NCBI RefSeq assembly: GCF_964340395.1
Contig: NC_135560.1
Coordinates: 17,072,098-17,136,097, forward strand
Direction of reading: 5' to 3'
DNA from: Glandiceps talaboti
Lineage: Eukaryota; Hemichordata; Enteropneusta; Spengelidae
DNA: 64,000 nucleotides
Shown: positions 1 through 17,765 of the stretch, piece by piece
How the letters are laid out: every line of letters starts with the position of its first letter
Numbering within the stretch: position 1 is the stretch's first letter
The notes under the pieces: model-generated
The model's database searches: none
Seen by the model: the letters and a program-made list of their open reading frames with translations, nothing else
What the model was told of the DNA's origin: nothing
Position numbers and translations under genes: made by a program

Positions 1-290
1 TACATACATACATACATACATACATACATACATACATACATACATACATACATACACACACACACATACATACATACATACATACATACACACATACACA
101 CATACATACATACATACATACATACATACATACATGCATACATGCATACATGCATACATACATGTATACATACATACATACATACATACATACATACATA
201 CATACATACATACATACATACATACATACATACATACATACATACATACATACATACATACATACATACATACATACATACATACATGCA
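1..290. repeat. (TACA)n microsatellite, copy A intron 11
   Basis: Nearly pure tetranucleotide tract with a few interruptions (CACACA, TGCA). It begins at the window edge and lies just 3' of the last visible exon of copy A. Confidence 0.95.
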
Positions 291-349
291 TAAATACATT
301 TCCATAACTACAGTGCATATCATGTATCGATGCCATACATAATTCGTAC

Positions 350-3300
350 CTTCAAATCGCCTATACCAAATATCTGGTTACACGTTCTATGGGCATTAGC
401 AATACGATTGACAGCGTCATCCAGTGTGTTGTCGAATTGCATGATATCACGTAGAAGACACTAGATGAGATTTCAGATATCATAAAATGAATATTAGCTT
501 TTAAAAAGTGTCTATGTGAATATATACCTAATTATATTACAACCTGTACGTTTTTATTTATCATCAAAACATTTGTAAAATGTACAGTACAAATCACGAT
601 ATGCTGTCATATTAAATTTACTCTTTCTGGATAAAATCAAAATCTTAGACACTTATAGGTATAGTGTCATGCGTTTATAGTCACATGTGCAACTGTTATA
701 ACATGTATAAGATTTAAGATGGTACAATAACAGTTTTGGTTTTCCATTTACTTGTTGGAACAGCACCGTTGCCCGGCAACTATAATATCGTGAATATGAT
801 CAGTTTACTATTTTTTCCACATAATAATCTACGTTACCACAAAAGGGTATAACATTACCACAAAAGGGTATCCGAATCTCGATTCTTTGCCGAATGTTTC
901 ATCTGGGTATCCGACATCCACCTGACTGATTGCCATTTGATTTGAAGACATTCCTGAATGAATTAAAATATATATTAGCCATGGTTAACTCTCCGATTTG
1001 AAAACGTCGATATTTAATCTTAAGTAACTGTTCTAGAAGCACGTAAATTCAATAGAATCAAACGTAAGTGTCGCTAGAACACTATCCCCATGCATGCGAG
1101 ATCAATCCATGGACTATAAGTTACTGTTATGTACATTCATGATCAATCCAACTTTAAGATGTGGAATATGTTGATATATTATTGGGGGCAAAAGGTCGGG
1201 GGCAAAATGACCAGGGGGCATCGGGCGAGTGGGGCAAAAGTGATGTTTACATCACGAAAGACGTGTTATCGTGGTATTGCTTTGAACATATTCATCAGCC
1301 TCATTCATTTGAATTTACTATCAAAATCACAGGTGTGTAACAGACCCGTGTTGGTGTGTTACAGGTCTGATTTTAAATAATGTCGTGTATGCACATGCAC
1401 CTACACTTAAAATCATTACTATAATATTTTTGTGAGAGACTATCGGAAATTATACACCCGTATAACATACCTGTACCAACATACCTGTTACAGGTATAAT
1501 ATGTGTATACAGTCCTGGCCCTGTAACAACGTTTTAGACACACCTGTTACTGGATCTGTACACGGCCTGTTACAGGCATGTCCTGTAATCTGCATGCGGA
1601 TTTCTAGCTGTATATTTCATATTTGTTATCCATGCATGCAATATACTCACCTGTGATCAAACCGATCCAACCAGTCCAACCTACATTAGCATAGCTATGA
1701 CCGTTGGTGGCGTTTGTTTCATCGTTGTGATACACGGTTACCTGTGGCTGATTCAGGAAACCCCCTTAAAGAGGAGAATAAATCGGGTATAAAAGTGAAA
1801 CAAGGCCTCGGAGGAGAACAACAAACAATATATTTGACAAGATAAGATGCTTTCCCATCCAATACTGTCTTACGTAACACACATATCACAACTCGTGATT
1901 GCAAAGACAGTGTCAATATTATATTTGCCTTACCTAAAAACCAATCCAAGGCGCGTAGCTGCATGACAGAGTTTGGTTTTGGTACAGCTTTACCCCAAGC
2001 TCCATACAGTGAACAGCTTTCCCTTCTGAAGAACAAAAATTATCAAAAATGGTCATTTTCGTCACTTGAAATTAATGGCAAATAATAAATATTGTAACAG
2101 TTGTTCTTCAGTGTAGGTATACTAACTTATCGCTTTATTTCATCTCTACTTTATATGAGAAATTCGTTTTTGTAACACAAATCTCGTTTTCATCTGACAA
2201 TTAGCAACCAAATAGGGTATTTGTTTTCATCGTGGTATAAGGCGTAGATATACTAGACCCATTACTTACGTCAGTTCCCCGATCATGTGAATCCTTTGTA
2301 TTTTCTGTAAGAAAAGTTCAACACTTTATTTATTTGTGTATTTCTTTATATGTATGTTTTTCGAAATATAACTTCTTGTTATCTGGTGAATTCATTCATT
2401 CATTCATTCTCTTTCTAATTGCAAAAACTGTGATTAAAATATCTAAAGTCACAATTTCAGTCAATGTTTTCCGTATTAATACACAGTAGTGGTTTATAAT
2501 CTATTTCCATACCTTGATATTTACACCAGATGCATCAGCCATTCCTTGCATTTCTTCGAAGAAATGGTTTGCTGAATGGAGAAAGGAATTGTATTTATTG
2601 AAACGAGAACATTTAGTGTAAAAGAAAACACAACATTGGAGAAAACGCTGTAACAGTCAACGACTGTCACAATTTATTACTCACGATTCTGTCTGAATAC
2701 CCTCGACTTCGTGTGTACACTAGTAAATATTACATCAGTGTTGACTTACGTGTATATGGCTTGGTCGCTGCTGCTTCCAAATCTAACGCAACTTCCAATC
2801 TGTAAAATAAAGATATGACCGAACAAAATATGCATCAATCAATTTATTTTCCATTGCATTTTTTTCACTTCTGGTATAATTGATGCCATTGCCACAGTAA
2901 TTGTCGTCGTTACCACAAACACAATTGCAAAAAAGTTAGTTACAATTATCATCGAAACACGAAATTTTAAATAGACTCGGTGTTTTGATTTTTAAATGTC
3001 AAGATCTCATTGGATATGATAACATAAGAATTCTTTTATTTTGTAAACAAATATCCAACCACTGGCGGTTATTTGTTCATGTACATCCATGCATGCATGT
3101 CTCTCTGTGTGTATTTGGGTCCATATGTCTGTCTCTCTGTCTCTCTGTCTCTCTGTGTGTTTGAACATAATAAGCATGTGTGTGATAAAATCAAGACGAT
3201 TTCATAAATTTGTTAGGTTACATTGACTTACCCAATGTTAGCTACATCTTTCAGAAACCAAGGTCTGACGAAGCCTGGCAGAGTCCCATTCAATTCTTCA

Positions 3301-4767
3301 ATCTATGATTATATGTACATACAATCTCAATTATTGAACACAACCATACAATAGGGAATTATGAGCAGACTGTACCATAACTATTTAAATCAGCAGACAG
3401 CTCAAGCACCGTTCCAGAACGATGCGTACAAATCACGAAAGACAGCCTCAAACTAGTTGATAAGAGTTTCGCATCATCTTAGTAAGTATAGAACAACGAA
3501 AACACTTCTAAGATCTTGTGGAAGTTTGTTATATTTTTGTCAGGGTCTGCTACTGAGTTTCTGGGTACAAAACACGACCCTCTGCCTTCGGTGCATATAT
3601 TTCCTACTTAATACCTACAAGGATACTCATGAAACTTACAACTTGCTGCTCAAAATAATCCCAGACGGCATTCACCATGGTGTTTACGTCATCTTTCAGT
3701 ATCTCACCGTGTGCATATCCTTTTTCGTACGGTGTACCTTTCGATAGATAACGGTTAGAGAATATGTTTTATAACATACGCACTTTGATGTGAGACTTAC
3801 TATGAATTCATGAAAGGAAGTTGTTGACTTCCATTAAAATAAATTAGAACCTGCCCGTGTGGACCTCCTAAAAATACTACATGCAAAAGGCTTACACATT
3901 ATCCAAAATATTGTCTTACCCCAGAGATGAAGCACCTTCATCATATCGTCCCCTTTACCCACGGTGAATAACTTGGCGTTTTTGGTTTGTTTGACAAACA
4001 CTGGCTGATCAGTTTGGATAGGATTTAGGTTGGGTTTGGCATGAGGGTCGGGCTGTAAGTAAAATACATACAGTGTGTGTATTTGAGCCCTATACAAATC
4101 CAAGTGCCAATATCACTATGGGGTGGACTCTGATCATAACATTTTATCGCTCAGTACAAAAGTTGGAATATCTTTGCTTAACAAAACAACTGGCATGTAT
4201 CACATGTATAGACCACGCATGAATAGAGTGTCGTGTTTTGCTTTGACGATTTAACGAAAAAAGTTCACTGTATAAGCTTTTTAAAAAAAACACATTTGTG
4301 TTATCTAGTTGACAAGCGCCACCTACGTTCAAGCGCTCGACTTGCATGGAGTCGTACACGACATTAGTCACATACTTGTCTATTTGCTGCCTATAGCTTC
4401 TACCGTTGGTTGTTTTGTATTTACAAACCTGTTCGGTTTCAGGATTGCATATAAACAAACGCCAACTATGCAATTTAACGAAAAGAACAACATGTGATTT
4501 CAAAAATGCATTTCTGTGAGTTACAGGGCGTGAATAATGTCATTTGGCTTGTATGTCTCGTCACGAGACAATAATTACAATAACAATTCAATTCGTCATC
4601 CTTACCCTCATGCAAATAGATTGGACACAAAATAGCAATTCTAAATACTATCATGTTTGAATAAAAATATAGTACAAATGAATACAGTGAATGACTGATA
4701 ATTCACTAACCTTTGCATGACAGGCCAATGCGAAAGCCAAAACGACTAGAAAAAAGGTGACACGCAT
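350..4767 (-). CDS. dcd1-like Ntn hydrolase, copy A (partial, 3' end outside window)
   Basis: Multi-exon gene. Exons 5' to 3': 4711-4767, 3920-4052, 3640-3737, 3232-3302, 2750-2799, 2513-2571, 2270-2304, 1934-2025, 1651-1764, 859-953, 350-460. All have GT-AG borders and the same phases as copies B-D. Exons 12-14 would lie left of position 1. It starts with a 19-residue signal peptide (MRVTFFLVVLAFALACHAK), then [14 protein letters not shown], an NGT sequon in exon 4, and the candidate Ntn nucleophile Cys172 in [14 protein letters not shown] followed by RALDW. By similarity to the acid ceramidase/AAT superfamily (peptidase C45) the Cys should become N-terminal after self-cleavage. Oddities: R-E precedes S-C where the paralogues have K-G, exon 8 is one codon shorter than in B-D, and the exon 10 donor is tandemly duplicated in frame. 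The family call rests on motif memory; the exon model is directly visible. Confidence 0.8.
838..858 (-). other. Alternative in-frame 5' splice site, copy A exon 10
   Basis: The exon end and donor TACCCTTTTGTG/GTAA occur twice 21 bp apart (donors after 859 and after 838 on the minus strand). The distal donor would append exactly seven codons (VMLYPFV) without a stop. The proximal donor matches the exon length of the paralogues and is taken as the main one. Confidence 0.6.
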
Positions 4768-4872
4768 TTTACACGCAATACAAAAAGACAACTATACTAT
4801 ACCGAGTTTAGTAGACAGATAAAACTACATGTTAATTTATTTGCGAGCATGTACAGAGGTTAAATTCCGTAT

Positions 4873-4880
4873 CAAAGTCC
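4873..4880 (+). promoter_or_regulatory. HNF4-type motif (CAAAGTCC), copy A promoter
   Basis: The string ATCAAAGTCC lies about 105 bp upstream of the copy A start codon. CAAAGTCC is the core of the HNF4-specific nuclear-receptor motif. Binding is inferred, not shown; the same 8-mer recurs in the other three paralogous promoters. Confidence 0.45.
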
Positions 4881-5018
4881 TACATTTTGTTTTGTAGTGT
4901 GATTAACTTTAGATCGTCCACTGCATAGTTGAACATTCACATGATCACCATATTGTCAACGTTCTACACTGAATTGAAGTTGATGACAGACCCGCTTTAG
5001 AGATGGTTAAAGGCAATG

Positions 5019-5383
5019 TACAACTGCCGACATCAGACCGTGGACGAACAGAACCTGTTACAAACGGGAAAAGTAAACAACTGAATTGGAATAATAATAC
5101 GTGGCACAGTATGTTTGAAAAGCAGAGGCTTGTATTATATTTCAAGGCTTGATAAGAATAGTTTTATGGCCTCTTTATGTGTGCATATTCCAGGGGAACT
5201 TCTAATTGTTTCTGAACGTGAACTATTATTATGTATGGCATACAGCTGTTCTTATCAAATGATGGAATGCAATATAAGTCTCTGTACTTCCAACATGATG
5301 TGCCAAGTATTAATTTAATCCAATTCAGTTGTTTACTTTCCTTGTTTGTAACAGGTTCGTCCACGGTGATGTCGGCAGTTGTA
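5019..5383. repeat. Imperfect inverted repeat (about 150-bp arms)
   Basis: The arm 5019-5171 (TACAACTGCCGACATCA, then AACCTGTTACAAAC, AAGTAAACAACTGAATTGGA and CTTGATAAGAATAG) is the reverse complement, with small indels, of 5236-5383. The spacer is about 65 bp. It lies 250 bp upstream of hydrolase copy A. It could be a decayed foldback element; no protein family is recognised. Confidence 0.75.
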
Positions 5384-5918
5384 TTTCCTCTCTTCATAGA
5401 TGCTGAAATCAGCTAAATCCCTACCAAAAATTTTATATTTTTTTATGAGAAGTGCCTGTAGAATTTTGGAGGTAAAACTACCGAGAAGATTGAATAAACT
5501 TCGAAAATCAGTGAATTTACTTTGACATGTCCAAGTATCAAACATCAAAAGTAACGGAATTCTATGTTTCGTGACCCCCTAGGTAGGTTTTGATGATTTT
5601 TTTTTCAGAAAAAGGCACATACAGCTTTTGTTAAATGGATTTCTGCATTTGATTACAATTTTTTGATATAAGGTATTGGATATTTTAAGTAGTTTTGCTA
5701 TACTGGATATAATCCAATGGCCATGATTAAAAAATAATGAATGTAGGACATTGGTAACCTAAACACTATTTTATATAAATCGTTAATTACGCAAATGACT
5801 CATTAATATTGGTAAGATTTTATCAAAACCTGATCAGTTCTTTCAATTACCACAAGGAAGATGTCAGGCAATTTTCATTTGAATTGATATAATAGCTTCT
5901 GAAATATCGTGTCCATAG

Positions 5919-5936
5919 AGACAAACAGACAGACAT

Positions 5937-5982
<46 letters not shown>

Positions 5983-6223
5983 CGATAGTCAGACAGACAT
6001 CAAGACATACATACATACATACATACATACATACATACATACATACATACATACATACATACATACATACATACATACATACATACATACATACATACAT
6101 ACATACATACATGCTTGCATGCATGCATACACACACACACACATACATACATACATACATACATACATACATACATACATACATACATACATACATACAT
6201 ACATACATACATACATACATACA
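5919..6223. repeat. (ACAG)n-(CATA)n compound microsatellite
   Basis: (ACAG)n to about 5985, then (CATA)n with a short CACACA interruption. Intergenic between hydrolase copies A and B. Confidence 0.95.
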
Positions 6224-6960
6224 AAAGCATTACAATCCTCCTTTACGGAATGTACAAATCAGAATATCATCGATTTTGTGTTTATTGTTTCACATTGTGT
6301 ATTGAGATTGTCTTTCATCTAAACTCAAACTACAAGTGGTCTCAGATCTAACACAGTATTGTACAGAACATATTACTGGACAGTTACACACAGTCACGGA
6401 GTCCTTGTCATAAATGCTTAGCATTTGAGAATTGTTTCCAACAGCTTACTCTAAAACAGAACACGTGAAAAGATGAGTCAATTTTAGCCGACAACATAGA
6501 CAGTCTAAGCAGTACGGACGATGGTGGGCATCGGTGTGAGAAATAAAATGCAAAGAATAAAATATATTGAATTCCGAATACAAAACTGATGACTTCTCTC
6601 TGAAGCTTGGTAGTTTACTGTATACGCTGCTTAAATTTATAAAATGTCGACATGTGGTCAAATTTCCCCCGAGTTAATCCACCTCATTCAAAAAAGACAA
6701 GTGCATTAAACTGTTAATTGTAGATCACCATATATAAGAGCCAATCGTTTTACACTCTAAGACTTCCATTCTCAAGGTGTCTTAATTGTTATCAGTTCAC
6801 TTCAATAAAGAAAAACGAACGTCAACAAATATAATACATTGTGGGTGTCTTCAGACTGGAACTGAATCCCTTTTTCTTCAAAACGTCAACATTTTTCAAA
6901 TCGTTAAGTATTTGGATTTACTTCTTGTTCCTGTATTACGTATAATGTTGTCAGCTGCAA

Positions 6961-13038
<6,078 letters not shown>

Positions 13039-13130
13039 GATTCACCGCCCACTAAACTCTGACTAGTGTGTTACTGTATAAAATAAAATGTGAACGCACT
13101 TACGCACTGACACAGTGCGATGGCAAAAAT

Positions 13131-13172
13131 CAAAGTCCTATTTCACGCATCAGCTGATAGTTGTCACGTGAC
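13131..13172 (+). promoter_or_regulatory. Composite HNF4 / E-box-GATA / CLEAR motif cluster, copy B promoter
   Basis: About 93-134 bp upstream of the copy B start lie CAAAGTCC (13131-13138, HNF4 type), TCAGCTGATAG (13150-13160, an E-box overlapping a GATA motif) and the perfect palindrome GTCACGTGAC (13163-13172), which equals the CLEAR consensus bound by TFEB/MITF factors at lysosomal genes. This fits a lysosomal hydrolase with gut-type regulation. Factor binding is an inference from motif identity. Confidence 0.55.
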
Positions 13173-13389
13173 AAAACACCAGATAAAAAGATGCACTCGG
13201 TTGATCTAAATATGTTTACCTTGGTTGTAACACTAAAGACTGATATGAATCGAAAGACAAGGTAGCCTACCTACCTGAGCGTGTTGTAGTTATCTTTTTT
13301 GAGTTCAAAGGTCATATGCAAATGATTAGTCAAACCAGTTACTCACAATTAATTGTGCGATACACGCTATTTATTGTATTGCATCAAGA

Positions 13390-13885
13390 GTATGACATGA
13401 CATGACATGACATGACATGACATGACATGACAACATACTACATTACATCCCATCATATTACATTATATTGCATCCCTTACGTCACATTATATGACAGTAC
13501 AGTACAGTACAGTACATTGCATTACATTACATAACATCACATTGCATGACATCACTTATATATATCACTTTATTACATTATATTGCATCACTTACATCGC
13601 ATGACATGACATTACATACCATTACAGTACATTACATTACTTTATGTTGCGTTACATTTCGTCATGTTACATTACATTACATCATATGACATCACATTAC
13701 ATCACATCACATTACATTATATCAAATCACATCATGTTACATTACCTTGCATTACATTAGATTAGATTACATTACACATCACATTACATTATATCAAATC
13801 ATATCATGTTACATTGCATTACATTACATTGCATTACATTACATTGCATTACATTACATTACATTGCATTACATTACATTACAGC
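13390..13885. repeat. (CATGA)n and degenerate (CATTA)n low-complexity block
   Basis: Starts with seven CATGA units and continues as variants of TTACA/CATTA for about 500 bp. Intergenic between hydrolase copies B and C, upstream of the copy B promoter. Confidence 0.92.
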
Positions 13886-14673
13886 ATATATTGCTGTGAC
13901 ATCAACACATTGGCGTTATCACATTGTACATGTATGGAGTTATCAATAAAGTTTTTCAATCACAAATCCGAAAATAAAAGTAGTGTAACATTGAAATGAA
14001 AAGAGACAACAACCATTCAAACTATTATCGTTTGCGGTTTTATTATTTTTCAGCGACGTAAAATATAATATATTCGAATAATAGACTTTAGAGTTGGGGT
14101 TTATAACCAATATCAAAAAACCTTACTAAGTAAGGCGTCCTTACTTACTAACAACAAAAATCCCTTCACAAGATATACTTATAACACGTCTTTGATTTGT
14201 TTAGAGTCAGTGTATGTACCATAATTCAATTAACAATGAAACCTAGACTGTAGCGGATGTGACAATCGGTACTGAGATTATAGCCTTCTCTTCTAAATGT
14301 AAACTCATCTTTACTGTCACTGTACTGCGTCAAAGTTGAGGGCGTTGTTTTGACATCACGGTTCCATTTGAAAAGACCGAGACAAACTCGTGACAATTCA
14401 TTGAATCCCCTCCCCCCCCCCCCTTCGCAGCTGTACAATGTGTTATGCCATCTGTTCACTCATAGAGTTGTTACACTTCAATCGGAATAAATACGCTAGG
14501 AATACTTTCGAACTGTGAGGATTGCGTAACAGCGAATCGTAAATTCCTTACATACAGACATTCAAAAAATTGTTTTCATATTTCGACAAGGTAGTAATTC
14601 GATTTCTGTAAGAGGTGCCTAATCTTTGTCGTACCATACAGCTTTTTAAGAATTATTGAATTGTTAGAACTTC

Positions 14674-14767
14674 ACATCGTCGCAAACCACGGCCTCTTTT
14701 ACGGCACCGTCGAAACGTTATTTCGAAGTGTAGCGGAAGAAATAACAGCTCTGGTTTGCGAGAATGG
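14674..14767 (+). repeat. Dispersed repeat, partner of 9092-9201
   Basis: Shares CATCGTCGCAAAC, CCTCTTTTACGGCACCGTC and GCGGAAGAAATAACAGCTCT with the copy at 9092-9201 in opposite orientation. It lies immediately 3' of hydrolase copy C. Likely remnant of a small mobile repeat. Confidence 0.7.
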
Positions 14768-14825
14768 AAATTCAACGCTAATTTATTGTTGTCATGGTTC
14801 TATTTTCAGTGAGAGAGTTCCCAGA

Positions 14826-17701
14826 TTACAAATCCGATTTCTGTTCGTTGAATAGCTTCGCCATGTCTAGACGGATGAAAGGTCTGTGAAGATATGAAAA
14901 TGATGAAGTGTGAAAATTATCTGCAATAAATGTGAGTATTTTCACTAATATTTCACATAACAGAGGAATGGCAACACTATTGATTATTAAATGATGTTTG
15001 TGATTTCTCAATTAGGAGGACAATACTTGTCATAAAATAACATGCTATTAGTATTCAGCAAAACTCGTTGAAAGTTTAATGACTTTCACTGATGATAGAA
15101 CATGTGACCACTATACTATCAGGCGACGATATGCCAAAAATATCTTAGTGTAAATCTTACAGTTATAATAATTACATACCTGTCATATGCCCAGACTGGT
15201 CCGGAGGCAGTGTCCTTCTTTGCATTCGCCACATACATGACGCTATTCGTAAGATCATAAACAGCAATATGCAAATCACCAGTCTGGACGATAGATACGA
15301 TGTCACGAATTGTATTTTCTGCCGTTATGTTACCATGGTATTTTTGTATTTGTCTGCCAAGGACAGAACTGTAGTCAGGGTCAATCCAGTCCATTCCTTT
15401 GAGATAAATGACAGAAGTGTCGTCGTGAGTTCAAAGTTCAAATGCCATCAGAAAATACAGCTTGTAAAGATAATGTAACAAACTATATAGAGACCTCAAA
15501 ATCATTTCCTTCATCATATGAACTGTAAAATGTCGGCAATTTTCATTTGACATTTGTGTTACTTTTTGCGAAACTGCTAAGACCTAATAAAAATTATCTG
15601 TCGATTCAAAGCTTCTGTTAGCTTTATACTTGAATGTGTCAGGTTTGCAGATAGATAGCTGTCACTATATTCCAGGAAATGTTTTAGCACAGAACACAGC
15701 ATTTTCTTACCCCAGTATACAACATTTTCAATTTTGGGATGCCAGTCAGCTTCTGGTCTCATGTTGATGTCGTCGAAGAAATCTGAAACTTCACCTGAGT
15801 ACTCAATGCCACGAAATGTTTCAAGCTTTGGAGAAAGAAAAAATGTGTAACTAAAATTCTGATGCTTATGCATATTTATACGAAACTTGACTCAATATTT
15901 AGAAATGTAAATTATCAGGTTAACTATGCATTCTGTCATTAAAAGATTGATGTGTCCATAGGTATAGTAGAAACATCAGACGTTCTTTTCAACCTCTATT
16001 ATCATCTATATTCAAATTCAGATATGCAAATGGGTAAGTCCGTGGAGGTTTCGAATTTCGTTCACCGAGATGCAGAATGATTTTAGGAATGTTTATGCAA
16101 GGAACTTTCAAAAATACTGTTTGGCAAATTATAGACTTAGTAGATTGCTGTCCATTCTTAAAATAGAATGCCGATTTTGAATACCTTAGCATCGCCGACA
16201 CCAAGAATCAAGTCACATGTCCTATGAGCATTAGCAATACGGTTAACGGCATCATCCAAAGTCTTGTCAAACTGCAATATGTCCCTCAAAAGGTACTGCA
16301 AGTGGTAAAAATAGAGAGACATTATTGAAGGTTTCTTACCATAAGATAAATCAATAAATAACAGTGCCAGTTATTTAAAGGTTCGCCATTATTTTTACAT
16401 GTATTTAGCACGTGAAATAACGTGCACATACTTTGAATGTAAATGGTAAATTACGACATTTTAGAGCCTGAAACGGCCACGACCTTTCCTGAAATATATT
16501 TTGTAAAATGTAAATGTCTGAGCAAGTTGGGGATTAATAAATATGACGACAACCCGACTATCCAAACTCGAGCTGGTTCTGACATATTTTTCAAGATACA
16601 TACACTGTTTAAAAGTCTTTCCTTTCGACTCTAAGCGTACGTGAGACGTCCAAATTCTCAGCCCACAATATTTTTGTCGAAACATACGTACCGTGAATGG
16701 AATGCCAAATCTTGATTCTTTACCAAACGTATCGTCAGAGAAATACACTCCAATCTCACTGATGGCCATCTGAGGTGATGACATTCCTGAAAGGAGACGT
16801 TTCTTTTAGAATTAACTCATCATTTGACGAATCTAGCATATAAGTTTTAATATAGGAAAAACCATAATGTTGAAAGTGATATGTTTACTACCAATGTAAA
16901 CTTCAGAACTTTGTATTGGTATATACGAGTGTTGGTGTAAAGGTTGATGGTAAAGTGTTATGACAAACACAATACCTACCGGTGATTGACCCGACCCATC
17001 CAGTCCATCCAACGTTTGCATACGTATTGCCATCAGTGGTGTTCTCTGGATGATATACCGTTATCTGAGGAAAGTTCTGTAAAGGACCTAAAGTGTGGCA
17101 TAAATAAACAAGATTGGTTTTTTTGAACGAGTCGTTTAACCAATGATTCTTTGGATTAGTTACAAATCCTTCTGTTAACTTTGTTGTCTCGATATTCTTA
17201 TAGACCACCAAATGTCACTTATATGGGGTGTACTGAATCGAACCCATTCGGCAAAATTTGATCTCAGACTGTTGTATGACTGTGATGTCAAATTTATGTG
17301 AATCACCAAAACATGTATATACAACTTACCACTTACTGATCTCAGACTGTTGTATGACTGTGATGTCAAATTTATGTGAATCACCAAAACATGTATATAC
17401 AACTTACCACCTGAAGCCCAATCTAGAGCTCGAAGCTGCATAACTGATCCCGGTAATGGCAAAGCTTTGCCCCATGCTCCATACATCGAACAACTTCCTT
17501 TCCTAAAAGGGTAAGCGGGAGACTGAATGAATTTTTTTTATCCCGATATAGTTTCAAACACAAAAGTCCGGAAAAAAAATTGAAGAATACACAAAGAAAT
17601 ACTTTTCATATCAAATGAACCAACAAGATATAGAAAGGGCTAAATTACATATGCAAACAAGCACACATACACAGACAGACAGGCAAACAGATAGGCAGGC
17701 G

Positions 17702-17765
<64 letters not shown>

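Larger units (their letters stand above)
4768..6960. other. Intergenic region between copies B and A
   Basis: Holds the copy A promoter, an inverted repeat (5019-5383) and a compound microsatellite (5919-6223). Nothing coding is recognised at 5384-5918 or 6224-6960. Confidence 0.7.
13039..14825. other. Intergenic region between copies C and B
   Basis: Holds the copy B promoter cluster, a 500-bp low-complexity block and a dispersed repeat next to the copy C stop. Nothing else is recognised at 13900-14670. Confidence 0.7.

Noticed and set aside
4144-4503. 119-codon minus-strand open frame
   Set aside because: It lies in copy A intron 1, resembles no family, and shows no paralogue in copies B-D.
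350-4767. Copy A as a truncated pseudogene
   Set aside because: All eleven visible exons are open with normal splice sites; the missing 3' exons simply lie beyond the window edge.
17698-17762. Alternating GC/AC tract as a regulatory element
   Set aside because: An ordinary dinucleotide microsatellite deep in an intron; nothing ties it to regulation.
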